From Microbacteriaceae bacterium 3FA27C10 (GTDB taxonomy: Bacteria > Actinomycetota > Actinomycetes > Actinomycetales > Microbacteriaceae), in contig SCNI01000012.1 in assembly GCA_005502775.1 (NCBI GenBank), positions 29,289-93,288 of the forward strand: DNA of 64,000 nucleotides, in the 5' to 3' direction. Below, piece after piece: positions 1 through 7,976 of this stretch. Below the pieces are notes generated by a model. It was not told where the DNA came from, did no database searches, and saw nothing but the letters and a program-made list of their open reading frames with translations. The first letter of the stretch is position 1. Each line of letters begins with the position of its first letter. The translations under genes and the position numbers were made by a program.

Positions 1-2
1 AC

Positions 3-311
3 CGCTACAACATCCCGTACCGCAGCCAGGTGAAGATCGGCGCCGCCGGATACGTCGACCTCCTGGTCGGCGACCGGCTCGTGATCGAGCTCGACGGTCG
101 GGAGTTCCACTCGAGCGACGAGGCCTACGAGGAGGATCGGCGCCGTGACCTCATCCTGCACGAGCTCGGGTACGCCGTGATCCGGCTCACCTATGACCAG
201 GTGATGAGCCAATGGGGGCGCGTGGTGGCGCTCATCCGCGAGCTCGTGGCGCGGCAGGAGCACCGGTGGTCGGCGCGGCACAGGCGGGCAGGGCTCGCGA
301 TCAGCCCGTGA
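3..311 (+). CDS. DUF559 (Vsr/REase-like fold) domain protein, 3' part only
   Basis: This is the C-terminal end of a protein whose start lies before the window; the frame is open from base 3. The visible part has the typical DUF559 core: a segment reading RSQVKIGAAGYVDLLVGD, then the IELDGREFHSS motif and a C-terminal HELGYAVIRLTYDQV segment. DUF559 proteins share the fold of very-short-patch-repair and other PD-(D/E)XK-like nucleases, and the D in VDLL and the E in VIELDG fit that active site. Actinobacterial genomes carry many copies, often of unknown role. An internal GTG at base 30 is less likely to be the start because the conserved sequence continues upstream of it. Confidence 0.8.
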   Translation, partial: RYNIPYRSQVKIGAAGYVDLLVGDRLVIELDGREFHSSDEAYEEDRRRDLILHELGYAVIRLTYDQVMSQWGRVVALIRELVARQEHRWSARHRRAGLAISP

Positions 312-329
312 ACAGCGGCCGCGCGGTTG

Positions 330-395
330 GCGGATGCAGAAACGACGAGGACCGACGCCGTATTCGGGGTCGCTCCTGGTCATATCTGCATCCGC
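330..395. terminator. long imperfect palindrome between convergent genes
   Basis: A perfect 11-bp inverted repeat (330-340 with 385-395) is extended inward by a partly mismatched second arm (about 13 of 16 positions pair). It lies between the DUF559 gene and the end of argS, which point at each other, so it is probably a two-way terminator. There is no U tract. Confidence 0.5.
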
Positions 396-411
396 GGGCG
401 GCGGCGGTGTA

Positions 412-2088
412 CTACATGCGGTCGGGGGCCGAGACGCCGATGAGGTCGAGGCCGTTGCGGACGACCTGGCCGGTTGCGTCGTTGAGCCACAGGCGGGTGC
501 CGTGGATGGGCGCGAGCGCCTCGTCGCCGAAGGGCAGCACACGGGTGGCGTCGTACCAGCGGTGGTAGTAGCCGGCGAGTTCTTCGAGGTAGCGGGCCAC
601 GCGGTGCGGCTCACGGAGTTCGGCGGCGTGCGCCACGATGCGCGGGAATTCCTGCAGGGCGCCCAGCAGTGCGGTCTCCGTGGGGTGCACGAGCAGCGCC
701 GGCTCGAAATCGGCGCGCGTGACACCGGCATCGGCCGCGTTGCGCGCCACCGAGCGGGTGCGGGCGTGGGCGTATTGCACGTAGAACACCGGGTTGTCGT
801 TGGTGCGCGAGCGCAGCTTCTCGCCGTCGAGGGCGAGCGGCGAGTCGGCCGGGTAGCGGGCGAGCCAGTAGCGCAGGGCGTCGGCCCCGAGCCAGTCGAG
901 CAGGTCGTCGAGCTCGATGATGTTGCCGGCACGCTTGGAGAGCTTCGCGCCGTTGAGGTTCACGAGCTGGCCGATGAGCACGCTGAGGCCCGTCTCGGGG
1001 TCGTCGCCCGCGGCGGCCGCGAGGGCCTTGAGGCGGCCGACGTAGCCGTGGTGGTCGGCGCCGAGCAGGTAGATCTTCTCGGGGAAACCGCGGTCCTTCT
1101 TCGAGAGGTAGTAGGCCGCGTCGGCGGCGAAGTAGGTGACGATGCCGTTGCCGCGGGTGAGCACCCGGTCTTTGTCGTCGCCGAAGTCGGTGGTGCGCAC
1201 CCACACGGCGTCGTCGGCCTCGTAGACGTGACCCTGGGCGCGCAGGCGCTCCTCGGCGTCGTCGATGGCCGTCTTGCCGGTGACCGCATCCGGAGCGTGC
1301 AGGGTGCGCTCGGAGAAGAACACGTCGAAGTGCACGTGGAAGTTCGAGAGCGACTGCTGGATCTCGGCGAGCTGGAACTCGTAGGCGAGGTCGCGCGCGA
1401 TCGCCACGGCCTCCTCGTCGGGCTTGTCGAGCAGGTCGGGGACGACCTCGAGCACGCGCTGCGCGAGGGTCTGGATGTAGGGACCGGGGTAGCCCTTCTC
1501 CGGCGTCGGCAGGCCCTTGGCGGCGTGCAGCACCGAGAGGCCGAAGACGTCCATCTGGGCGCCGGCGTCGTTGATGTAGTACTCGGTGGTGACGGCGGCT
1601 CCGGATGCCTTCAGCACGCGGGCGATCGAGTCGCCGAGCGCCGCCCAGCGCGTGTGGCCGATGTGCAGCGGGCCCGTGGGGTTCGCCGAGACGAACTCCA
1701 TGTTGATGGTGTGACCGGCGAGCACGGCGTTGTGGCCGTACGCGTCGCCCGCGTCGACGATGGCGCGCGCGATCTCGCCCGCCGCCGCCGTGTCGAGGGT
1801 GATGTTGATGAAGCCGGGCCCGGCCACGTCGACCGCGGCGACGCCGTCGATGGCCTGGATGCCCGGAACCAGCTCGAGGGCGAAGGCCCGCGGGTTGGTG
1901 CCGAGCCGCTTGGCGAGCTTCATCGCGATGTTCGAGGCCCAGTCGCCGTGGTCGCGGTTGCGCGGGCGCTCGAGCGCCACATCCGCCTCGCTGAGCTGCA
2001 GGCGCTCGCCCCCGTCGGCGCTCTCGCGGGTGGCGAGCACGTCGGACACGATGGCGAACAGAGCGGCGGAAAGGGCTTCGGGAGTCAC
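412..2088 (-). CDS. argS: arginyl-tRNA synthetase
   Basis: This class I aminoacyl-tRNA synthetase charges tRNA-Arg in the cytoplasm. The 558-residue protein has the N-terminal Arg-specific domain, the HIGH signature at residues 142-145 (SANPTGPLHIGH), a KMSKS variant LSKRAGN at 383-389, and the C-terminal anticodon-binding DALR helix bundle. A TTG nine bases upstream (2097) also gives an open frame, but I prefer the GTG at 2088. It gives the usual MTPEAL N-terminus and stands 8 nt after a TAGGAT -10 hexamer, as expected for a leaderless message, whereas the TTG overlaps that hexamer. tRNA-Arg(CCG) is encoded about 1 kb away on the other strand. Confidence 0.97.
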   Translation of the reverse strand: MTPEALSAALFAIVSDVLATRESADGGERLQLSEADVALERPRNRDHGDWASNIAMKLAKRLGTNPRAFALELVPGIQAIDGVAAVDVAGPGFINITLDTAAAGEIARAIVDAGDAYGHNAVLAGHTINMEFVSANPTGPLHIGHTRWAALGDSIARVLKASGAAVTTEYYINDAGAQMDVFGLSVLHAAKGLPTPEKGYPGPYIQTLAQRVLEVVPDLLDKPDEEAVAIARDLAYEFQLAEIQQSLSNFHVHFDVFFSERTLHAPDAVTGKTAIDDAEERLRAQGHVYEADDAVWVRTTDFGDDKDRVLTRGNGIVTYFAADAAYYLSKKDRGFPEKIYLLGADHHGYVGRLKALAAAAGDDPETGLSVLIGQLVNLNGAKLSKRAGNIIELDDLLDWLGADALRYWLARYPADSPLALDGEKLRSRTNDNPVFYVQYAHARTRSVARNAADAGVTRADFEPALLVHPTETALLGALQEFPRIVAHAAELREPHRVARYLEELAGYYHRWYDATRVLPFGDEALAPIHGTRLWLNDATGQVVRNGLDLIGVSAPDRM

Positions 2089-2096
2089 GGCGAACA

Positions 2097-2102
2097 ATCC
2101 TA
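2097..2102 (-). promoter_or_regulatory. -10 hexamer of argS (leaderless type)
   Basis: TAGGAT on the minus strand ends 8 nt before the argS GTG, so transcription should begin at or next to the start codon. Confidence 0.5.
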
Positions 2103-2112
2103 CCCGCCGGGG

Positions 2113-2916
2113 TCAGCGGAGCTGGACGAGCTTCGTGATGTCGTCGAAGGGAAGGGAGTCGGCGACGGCCGAGACCTCGAGATTCTCGAGGATCAGGTTG
2201 CCGCCGTGATTGGTGAGGAAGGCGGTGTCGGCGGCGTCCCGGCCGGTGGCGATGCGCAGCAGGCTCTGGCGCGGGGCGAGCGTGGTGGCGTCGACCACGT
2301 GCCAGGCGCCCTCGACGAAGGCCTCGGCCACGGCGTGGAAGTCCATCGGCGAGAGCCCGGGCGCGTACACGCTCGCGAGCCGGGCCGGCACGTCGAGCGC
2401 GCGCAGCAGGGCGATCACGAGGTGCGCGTAGTCGCGGCACACTCCCTTGCGCAGCAGCAGGGTCTGCACGGCGCCGTCGGTGGGGGCGCTCGAGCCGGGC
2501 ACGTAACTGAGCTCGGAACCCACCCACGAGCTCACCGCCTCGAGCAGCTCGCGGTCGAAGAGCCCGCGGAACTCCCCCAGGGCCGTGGGCATGAGGGTGT
2601 CGGACTCGCAGTAGCGGCTCGGCCTCAGGTAGCGGATGAGGTCGACCGGCTCCACCGGCGCCGGCGCGACCTCGCCGTCCACGACGGCCTCGTAGCGGGC
2701 GGTGAATCGGCCCGGCGGCACGTCGAACTGGTGCAGGCGCGTGCCGTGCGCATCCGTGATCTCGAGCGGCTCGATCAGCCGGCCGTCGACGCGGTATTCG
2801 ACGAGTTCGTGGGCGAAACGGGCCGCCGGTCCCACCGGGGCGGCGGCGATGGAGAAGATGACGGTCGTGCCGAGATCGACGGTCGCGTCGATGTTCGCGA
2901 AGACGGAACGCTGCAT
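2113..2916 (-). CDS. transglutaminase-like domain protein
   Basis: The 267-residue protein looks cytoplasmic (no signal peptide or membrane span). It has an N-terminal beta-rich region (about 1-90) of the kind seen before bacterial transglutaminase-like domains. The core follows, with the triad visible as Cys160 (RKGVCRDYAHL), His194 (MDFHAVAEAF) and Asp209 (WHVVDATTLAP). Members of this papain-like superfamily act as peptidases or amide-bond formers; the substrate here cannot be told. It is transcribed in the same direction as argS, 16 nt upstream of the predicted argS -10 box region, so the two may share a message. Confidence 0.88.
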   Translation of the reverse strand: MQRSVFANIDATVDLGTTVIFSIAAAPVGPAARFAHELVEYRVDGRLIEPLEITDAHGTRLHQFDVPPGRFTARYEAVVDGEVAPAPVEPVDLIRYLRPSRYCESDTLMPTALGEFRGLFDRELLEAVSSWVGSELSYVPGSSAPTDGAVQTLLLRKGVCRDYAHLVIALLRALDVPARLASVYAPGLSPMDFHAVAEAFVEGAWHVVDATTLAPRQSLLRIATGRDAADTAFLTNHGGNLILENLEVSAVADSLPFDDITKLVQLR

Positions 2917-3017
2917 GCTGACGATCCTGTCATGAATGGCAGGCCGCGCACGCCCGCTGCGGCGACCGGCCGGCGACCGGCCGGTGCTCGATGACCGGGG
3001 AGGCCGTCACATCCTGC

Positions 3018-3023
3018 TACCCT
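3018..3023 (+). promoter_or_regulatory. candidate -10 hexamer for tRNA-Arg
   Basis: TACCCT lies 15 nt before the first base of the tRNA. No good -35 box is visible at the right spacing. Confidence 0.3.
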
Positions 3024-3038
3024 GGACAGGCACCCCGG

Positions 3039-3114
3039 GCCCCCATAGCTCAGGGGATAGAGCGTCTGCCTCCGGAGCAGAAGGCCGTAGGTTCAAATCC
3101 TACTGGGGGCACCA
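3039..3114 (+). tRNA. tRNA-Arg (anticodon CCG)
   Basis: The cloverleaf can be drawn by eye: acceptor stem GCCCCCA (3039-3045) pairs with TGGGGGC (3104-3110), discriminator A at 3111, and the CCA end (3112-3114) is encoded. The anticodon stem TCTGC/GCAGA closes a loop CTCCGGA with anticodon CCG, reading CGG. The T arm is GTAGG-TTCAAAT-CCTAC. Confidence 0.97.
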
Positions 3115-3148
3115 AAGACACACTCGCGTGATCACTCGCTTCTTCCTC

Positions 3149-3154
3149 TACAAT
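3149..3154 (+). promoter_or_regulatory. candidate -10 hexamer for the small gene at 3213
   Basis: TACAAT is the best -10 match between the tRNA and the next gene. It would give a leader of about 50 nt carrying a weak GAAGG ribosome site. Confidence 0.3.
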
Positions 3155-3212
3155 GCCGAGCACACGGACCACCCATCCGTGACACCGTTCGAAGAGGAAT
3201 GAAGGCCCGCTG

Positions 3213-3422
3213 ATGGATGCCGTCGAGACCTATCGCGCCCACAACATGTGGCACAACCGTATGCAGGGTGAGGAGACCGATCTCTCCTCGCACGTGATCC
3301 GTAGCCAGGCGATCGCCGAGGGCCGTATCTGGGCGAAGACGCGCCAGGTCGACCACATCGTGCGCAATGCCGACGGATCGGTGGAGTCGGTCACCGCGTT
3401 CGGCGAGCACGCCGAGGTCTGA
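3213..3422 (+). CDS. small uncharacterized protein (69 aa)
   Basis: A soluble 69-residue protein rich in His, Trp and charged residues (AHNMWHNRMQGEE near the start, IWAKTRQVDHIV in the middle). I do not recognise a family. No signal peptide, membrane span or metal motif is clear. It has its own upstream -10 candidate and a GAAGG sequence about 10 nt before the ATG. It lies directly after tRNA-Arg. The even codon use and the intact frame suggest a real gene, but the support is modest. Confidence 0.6.
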   Translation: MDAVETYRAHNMWHNRMQGEETDLSSHVIRSQAIAEGRIWAKTRQVDHIVRNADGSVESVTAFGEHAEV

Positions 3423-3449
3423 GCTTCAGCCGCGAGCGATCGGGCCAGC

Positions 3450-3482
3450 CGAGCGCTCAGACCAGTCGAGTGCTCAGACCAG
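3450..3482. repeat. 17-bp tandem duplication over the stop of the NlpC/P60 gene
   Basis: CGAG(C/T)GCTCAGACCAG occurs twice (3450-3465 and 3467-3482) with a 17-bp period. The second copy contains the stop codon of the minus-strand gene (3474-3476). Confidence 0.7.
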
Positions 3483-4769
3483 CCGGACGAAGTAGAAGCT
3501 GCCCCAGAGGTTGTGGGCGTGCGTCACGTAGCGCCCCCAGTCGGGCGAGTGGATGACGCCGCCGTTCCCGTCGTAGATGCCGATGTGCGTTCCCGGCCAC
3601 ACGACGAGGTCGCCGGCCTGCGCATCCTGCGGCGAGACCCGCACGCCCATGGCCGCCTGGCGGCTCACCAGCCGGGGCAGGGAGATGCCGAACTGGCCGA
3701 ACACGTACTGCGTGAGCCCGTCGCAGCCGAAGCTGTCGCTCGGGTCGGCGCCCCAGCCGTAGGGCACGACGCCCACGAACTGCTCGGCGTAGGCCACCAC
3801 GGCCTCGCCGCTGTAGGACTGGGCCGGCGGATCGTAGGAGGGCGCGGACGGCGCCGACGGAGCAGGGGCGGAGCCGCCGCCACCCGAATCAGACGACCCT
3901 CCCCCACTCGCGGCCGCCTGCTCCTCGGCCGCCTGCTGCGCCGCGAGGGCGTCGGCCGCGGCCTGCTGAGCGGCGAGCTCTGCGGCCTTCGCGGCGGCGA
4001 CGCCGTCGTTGTACTGCTGCTCGGTGGTGATCGTGTCCTGCTGCAGCGCCGTCAGCTGCACGCTGAGCTCGGCCTGGTGGTTCTCCTGCTCCAGCAGGGC
4101 CGACTGCACCGACTTCTGGGCGTCGAGCGCCTGAGCGAGGGTCGCATCCGCCGCCTGGGCGAGCACGGTGAGGCCTTGCTTGGCGACGGCCGCCTGGTCG
4201 CTCAGCGAGGAGGCGGTGTTCGCATCCTGCTTGGCCTTGTCGAACACGCCCTGGCTGGTCTCGCTGAGCTTCGACATGGTACCGAGCTGGTAGAGCAAGT
4301 CGCTCGAGTCGCTTCCGGCCACGAGCAGCCGCGAGCTGAGATCGTTGCCGGCACTCCGCGCGAACTGGGCGGCGAGGGCCGCGGCGCGCTTGTTCGAGGC
4401 CTCCGACTGTGCTGCGGCGGCCGTCGCCTGCGTCTGCAGCTGATCGGCCTTGCGAGTGCCCTCGGCGAGGGCGTTCTGCGCGGCCTGGTCGTCGGCCCAG
4501 GCCTTGTCGGCGGCGGCCTGGGCGGCCGCGACCTGGCTCTGGATGCCGGCGATGAGGTTCTGGATCTCCGTGATCTGCGCCTGCTTCGCGCTCTCGCTCG
4601 CGCGAGCGGCCTCGACCTGGTTCCAGGAGGGATAGTCGGTGGCGGCGGCGGGCGACACGATGAGCATCGTGGCCGCGAGGACGGCCGCGGAGGCGATCGC
4701 CAGGGCGGCGACGGCTCGCCGCGGAGCGCTCCTCCGGCCGGCTGACCCGGCTGTCGCGGTGACCCGCAT
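3474..4769 (-). CDS. secreted NlpC/P60 peptidoglycan hydrolase with coiled-coil domain
   Basis: The 431-residue protein should cut peptide stems of peptidoglycan outside the membrane. A long signal sequence (Arg-rich start, hydrophobic core, VSPAAA cleavage region near residue 43) is followed by an Ala/Gln-rich coiled coil (about 50-270). A flexible Ser/Gly/Pro linker with Ala-rich stretches comes next, then a C-terminal NlpC/P60 domain. The catalytic Cys is probably C349 (SFGCDGLTQYVF) and the His H395 (GTHIGIYDG). This layout matches actinobacterial RipA/PcsB-like cell-separation hydrolases, where the coiled coil is thought to restrain or dock the enzyme, often with FtsEX, which is encoded at 51-53 kb. 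A GGGGGAG ribosome site precedes the ATG. Confidence 0.92.
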   Translation of the reverse strand: MRVTATAGSAGRRSAPRRAVAALAIASAAVLAATMLIVSPAAATDYPSWNQVEAARASESAKQAQITEIQNLIAGIQSQVAAAQAAADKAWADDQAAQNALAEGTRKADQLQTQATAAAAQSEASNKRAAALAAQFARSAGNDLSSRLLVAGSDSSDLLYQLGTMSKLSETSQGVFDKAKQDANTASSLSDQAAVAKQGLTVLAQAADATLAQALDAQKSVQSALLEQENHQAELSVQLTALQQDTITTEQQYNDGVAAAKAAELAAQQAAADALAAQQAAEEQAAASGGGSSDSGGGGSAPAPSAPSAPSYDPPAQSYSGEAVVAYAEQFVGVVPYGWGADPSDSFGCDGLTQYVFGQFGISLPRLVSRQAAMGVRVSPQDAQAGDLVVWPGTHIGIYDGNGGVIHSPDWGRYVTHAHNLWGSFYFVRLV

Positions 4770-4804
4770 AGCACTCCCCCGAACGATCGAGCGACGCAGG
4801 ACCG

Positions 4805-4829
4805 AATCACTTCAGTCACATTCGTCACA
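4805..4829. promoter_or_regulatory. GTCACA direct repeats, candidate MtrA-type site
   Basis: Two GTCACA copies (4815-4820, 4824-4829) are spaced with a 9-bp period, and a related ATCAC lies one period earlier (4805-4810). They sit 36-60 bp upstream of the NlpC/P60 start. MtrA of mycobacteria binds direct repeats of a GTCACA-like motif and controls cell-wall hydrolase genes, so this is a reasonable but untested operator. Confidence 0.4.
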
Positions 4830-4962
4830 ATGGCAACGCTGATCACATTAGCAACTCACCGGCGTTTCGCACAGCCGAGTTCGCGTGGGCGGCGTTATAG
4901 TGCCTGGTTCGCATCTCGCTTTGTGACCGGATGCGGTCAGCGCCGATCGTGGCTGGGTGCGG

Positions 4963-5706
4963 TCAGGCCGCGAGGGCCAGGGGGCGAGCGAAGCCCGCGA
5001 GCAACGCGGCGAGCTGGCCGCGGGGGGCGCCCGGGTCCTCCGGGTGCCACTGCACGCCCACGATCGGGGCCTCCGCGTGCTCGATGGCCTCGACGAGACC
5101 GTCGGATGCGGTGGCCGCAGCCACGAGTCCGGCGCCCAGGCGGTCGACGGCCTGGTGGTGCGCGCTCTGCGTCGAGACCACCGGGCCGAGTCCGGAAGCC
5201 AGCCGACTGTCCGCCGCGAGGCGCACGGCGTGGGTCGCCATGACACGCTCGATCGGCACGCCGTCGTTGCGGTGCACACCGGTCTCGCCGAGATCCTGGA
5301 TGAGCGAGCCGCCGAGTGCCACGTTGATGATCTGGTGCCCGCGGCACACGCCGAGCAGCGGCGTCCGCCGCTCCAGGGCGCGGCGCACCAGCGCGAGCTG
5401 CGCCGCATCCGCCCGCTCGGCGTGCCGGCCCTCGCCGCGGTAGCCGCGCGCGGCGCCGTAGAACTCCGGCGCGATGTCCTCTCCCCCGAGGATCACGAGC
5501 GCCGCCGAGCAGTCGGTGCGGCGGAGGGTGCCCCGCTCCCCCAGGCGCTCGGCGGCCACGACGTCGACCTCCCAGCCGGCGGCCGCGGCCCCGCGCACCG
5601 CCCGCCCGGCCAGCAAGGAGGAGTAGGCGTGGTACTCCGGCGCGTGCGGGCGGTCGTCGGTCACGACGACGACGCTCAAGCGGCCACGGGAGTCCATGTG
5701 CTCCAT
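4963..5706 (-). CDS. class I glutamine amidotransferase-like hydrolase (PuuD/gamma-Glu-GABA hydrolase family)
   Basis: The 247-residue protein has a class I glutaminase fold: ILGGEDIAPEFYG near residue 73, nucleophile Cys121 in LLGVCRGHQIIN, and the catalytic His-Glu in GVQWHPED near residue 215. The order of motifs and the GGEDI box match the Peptidase C26/PuuD family, which hydrolyses gamma-glutamyl amides; the real substrate is unknown. The frame is open far upstream, but the conserved sequence begins at the ATG at 5706 (a second ATG at 5697 is possible). The gene is head-to-head with the TPM gene. Confidence 0.85.
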   Translation of the reverse strand: MEHMDSRGRLSVVVVTDDRPHAPEYHAYSSLLAGRAVRGAAAAGWEVDVVAAERLGERGTLRRTDCSAALVILGGEDIAPEFYGAARGYRGEGRHAERADAAQLALVRRALERRTPLLGVCRGHQIINVALGGSLIQDLGETGVHRNDGVPIERVMATHAVRLAADSRLASGLGPVVSTQSAHHQAVDRLGAGLVAAATASDGLVEAIEHAEAPIVGVQWHPEDPGAPRGQLAALLAGFARPLALAA

Positions 5707-5843
5707 CCTGCTGACGGCGGCGAGCGGATGCACGCCCCGCCGTAACAGGACGACACACGACCGCACCGAGCTGCCACCCGGGAGGCTCCCGGGAATCGTG
5801 GGGAGAACATCCGGATTCATAGACGGCCCCCGGGCCGCCCTCC

Positions 5844-5849
5844 TAGAAT
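5844..5849 (+). promoter_or_regulatory. -10 hexamer of the TPM gene (leaderless type)
   Basis: TAGAAT ends 8 nt before the ATG at 5858, and no Shine-Dalgarno sequence is present. Confidence 0.5.
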
Positions 5850-5857
5850 CTGCAGCA

Positions 5858-7924
5858 ATGAGACACCCGCACAAGACTCCCCGAGCGGTGAGCCTCCGCA
5901 CTCTTCTCCTCGCCGCCGTCGCGGCGATCGGCCTGGCGCTGCTCGCCCCCGCGAGCGCGGCCCTCGCGGGCGATCCGGTCACGCTCAACGGGCGGTACAT
6001 CGTCGACGAGGTGGGTGTTCTCGACCAGTCCGGCACCGCACAGGTGCAGGACGCGATCGACACGCTCGCCACCGAGCAGGGCGTGAACCTCTTCGTGGTC
6101 TACACCGACAGCTTCACGAACCCCTCCGACCGTCAGGCCTGGGCCGAGCAGGTCGCGACCGTCAACCAGTTCGGAACGAACGACGTGCTGCTCGCGGTGG
6201 CCACCACCGACCGGCTCTACCAGTTCTCGGTGGCCTCCGACTTCGCGCTGAGCGACACCCAGCTCACCACCATCGAGACGCAGGACATCGTGCCCGCACT
6301 GCGCCGGGGCGACTGGGCCGGGGCGGCGGCGGGCGCCGCACAGGGGCTGGGCCGGGAACTCGCCGGGTCGGGCTCCACGGGGTCATCCGGCGCGACAGGA
6401 TCGACCGGATCGACCGGGTCCTCGCCCTCCGACGGCGGCTTCGGCGGCCTCGTCTGGGTGCTCGCCATCGTCATCATCGTCGTCGTCGCAGCGATCGTGC
6501 TGATCCTCGTGCTGCGCCGCCGCCGTTCCATCGACACGACGGTCACGGCGAACGCCGCGGCCCAGGTGGCCGCCCAGGGGCCCACCCAGAAGGAGCTCGA
6601 CCGCCAGGTGGGCGCCGTGCTGGTCGACCTCGACGACGCCGTCAACACCAGCGAGGAGGAGCTCGGCTTCGCCGTGGCGCAGTTCGGCGCCGAGGCCGCC
6701 GCGCCCTTCACCGCGGTGCTCGGCGAGGTGAAGAGCACTCTCTCGCAGGCCTTCACGCTCAAGCAGAAGCTCGACGACGCCGTGCCCGACACCGACGAGG
6801 AGCGCCGCGCGTGGTCGGAGCAGATCATCGCGCTGTGCGACCAGGCGGCCGACAAGCTCGACGAGCAGGCCGAGGCCTTCGCTGCGCTGCGCGACCTCGA
6901 ACGCGACCCGGTTCCGGCGCTCAGTGCCGCCACGAACGATCTGCAGGCCCTCACCGGGAGCGGCACCCAGGCGCGAGAGCGCCTCGCCGGCCTGACGGCG
7001 CGCTACGACGCGCCCGCCCTCACCACCGTGGTGGGCAGCGTCGAGCAGGCCGACCGGCTCCGTGACTTCGCGCAGCAGCAGCTCGAGGCGGCCACCACCG
7101 CCGCGAAGGAGGGTCGGGCCGGCGAGGCCGCCGTGCAGATCCGCTCGGCGCAGCAGGCCGTCGTGCAGGCGAAAACCCTGATGGCCGCGCTGGCGAAGCT
7201 CGAGTCCGACCTCGCCGCCGCCGGTACCGCCCTCGCGGCGGCCGTCGCCGACGCCCAGCAGGACCTCGCCGAGGTCGCCCGCGTGCAGGCATCCGGAACC
7301 GCCGCCGACCCCGAGCTCGCCCGCCTCGCCGCGGCCGTCTCGGTGGAGCTGCAGCGCGCGCAGACCGCCGGGCCGCGTGACCCGCTCAACGCCCGCATCA
7401 CGCTCGAGGCGGCCGACGCCCCACTCGACGCGGCCCTGCTCTCGGCACGCGACGAGCAGGAGCGCGCCACGCGCCTCGGTGCCCAGCGCGACCGCTCGAT
7501 CGCCGCGGCGCAGAGCGAGATCGCGGCGGCGCAGGCCTACCTGCAGACCCGGCGAGGGGCGGTGGGCCCGGATGCACGCACCCGGCTCTCCGAGGCCCAG
7601 CGCCACCTCGACCTGGCCGTCTCGGTCGCGATCACCGACCCCGAGAGCTCGATCCGGGAGGCCGGACTGGCGGCCCAGCTCGCCTCGCGGGCGAGTGCGT
7701 CGGCGCAGCAGGACGTGAGCTGGGCGCAGACCGGCGGCAACCAGGGCATGCCCACCGGCGGTGGGGGCGGGGGCGACTTCACCGGGGCCCTGCTCGGCGG
7801 CATCATCGGCGGCCTGCTCGGCGGCGGCCGCTCCGGCGGCTACGGTGGCGGCTTCGGAGGATTCGGCGGCTTCGGCGGCTCCTCGGGCGGCGGCGGCCGA
7901 CGGGGCGGCGGGGGCCGATTCTGA
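5858..7924 (+). CDS. TPM-domain membrane protein with coiled coil and Gly-rich tail
   Basis: The 688-residue protein has a signal sequence (about 1-37), an extracytoplasmic TPM domain (about 45-160, starting RYIVDEVGVLDQSG), a Ser/Thr/Gly linker, and one strong membrane span (VWVLAIVIIVVVAAIVLILV, about 200-222). A long cytoplasmic Ala/Gln/Glu coiled coil (about 240-620) follows, and the tail is almost pure Gly/Phe/Arg. TPM domains occur in stress- and membrane-protein-quality proteins. The gene is followed 52 nt later by pspA, so the pair probably works in envelope stress, with the long helical region as a possible PspA contact. The mechanism is inferred. Confidence 0.88.
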   Translation: MRHPHKTPRAVSLRTLLLAAVAAIGLALLAPASAALAGDPVTLNGRYIVDEVGVLDQSGTAQVQDAIDTLATEQGVNLFVVYTDSFTNPSDRQAWAEQVATVNQFGTNDVLLAVATTDRLYQFSVASDFALSDTQLTTIETQDIVPALRRGDWAGAAAGAAQGLGRELAGSGSTGSSGATGSTGSTGSSPSDGGFGGLVWVLAIVIIVVVAAIVLILVLRRRRSIDTTVTANAAAQVAAQGPTQKELDRQVGAVLVDLDDAVNTSEEELGFAVAQFGAEAAAPFTAVLGEVKSTLSQAFTLKQKLDDAVPDTDEERRAWSEQIIALCDQAADKLDEQAEAFAALRDLERDPVPALSAATNDLQALTGSGTQARERLAGLTARYDAPALTTVVGSVEQADRLRDFAQQQLEAATTAAKEGRAGEAAVQIRSAQQAVVQAKTLMAALAKLESDLAAAGTALAAAVADAQQDLAEVARVQASGTAADPELARLAAAVSVELQRAQTAGPRDPLNARITLEAADAPLDAALLSARDEQERATRLGAQRDRSIAAAQSEIAAAQAYLQTRRGAVGPDARTRLSEAQRHLDLAVSVAITDPESSIREAGLAAQLASRASASAQQDVSWAQTGGNQGMPTGGGGGGDFTGALLGGIIGGLLGGGRSGGYGGGFGGFGGFGGSSGGGGRRGGGGRF

Positions 7925-7976
7925 CCACGGGCATGACGCGACACAGATCACCGATCCAGCACAGAAGGAGAACACG

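Noticed and set aside
334..2994. 886-residue open frame on the plus strand across argS and the transglutaminase gene
   Set aside because: It is the antisense shadow of two well-supported genes. High GC gives long open frames; the translation is Val/Gly/Arg/His-rich without any domain.
2936..3202. 88-residue open frame covering tRNA-Arg
   Set aside because: It reads straight through the tRNA cloverleaf and has no family features or ribosome site.
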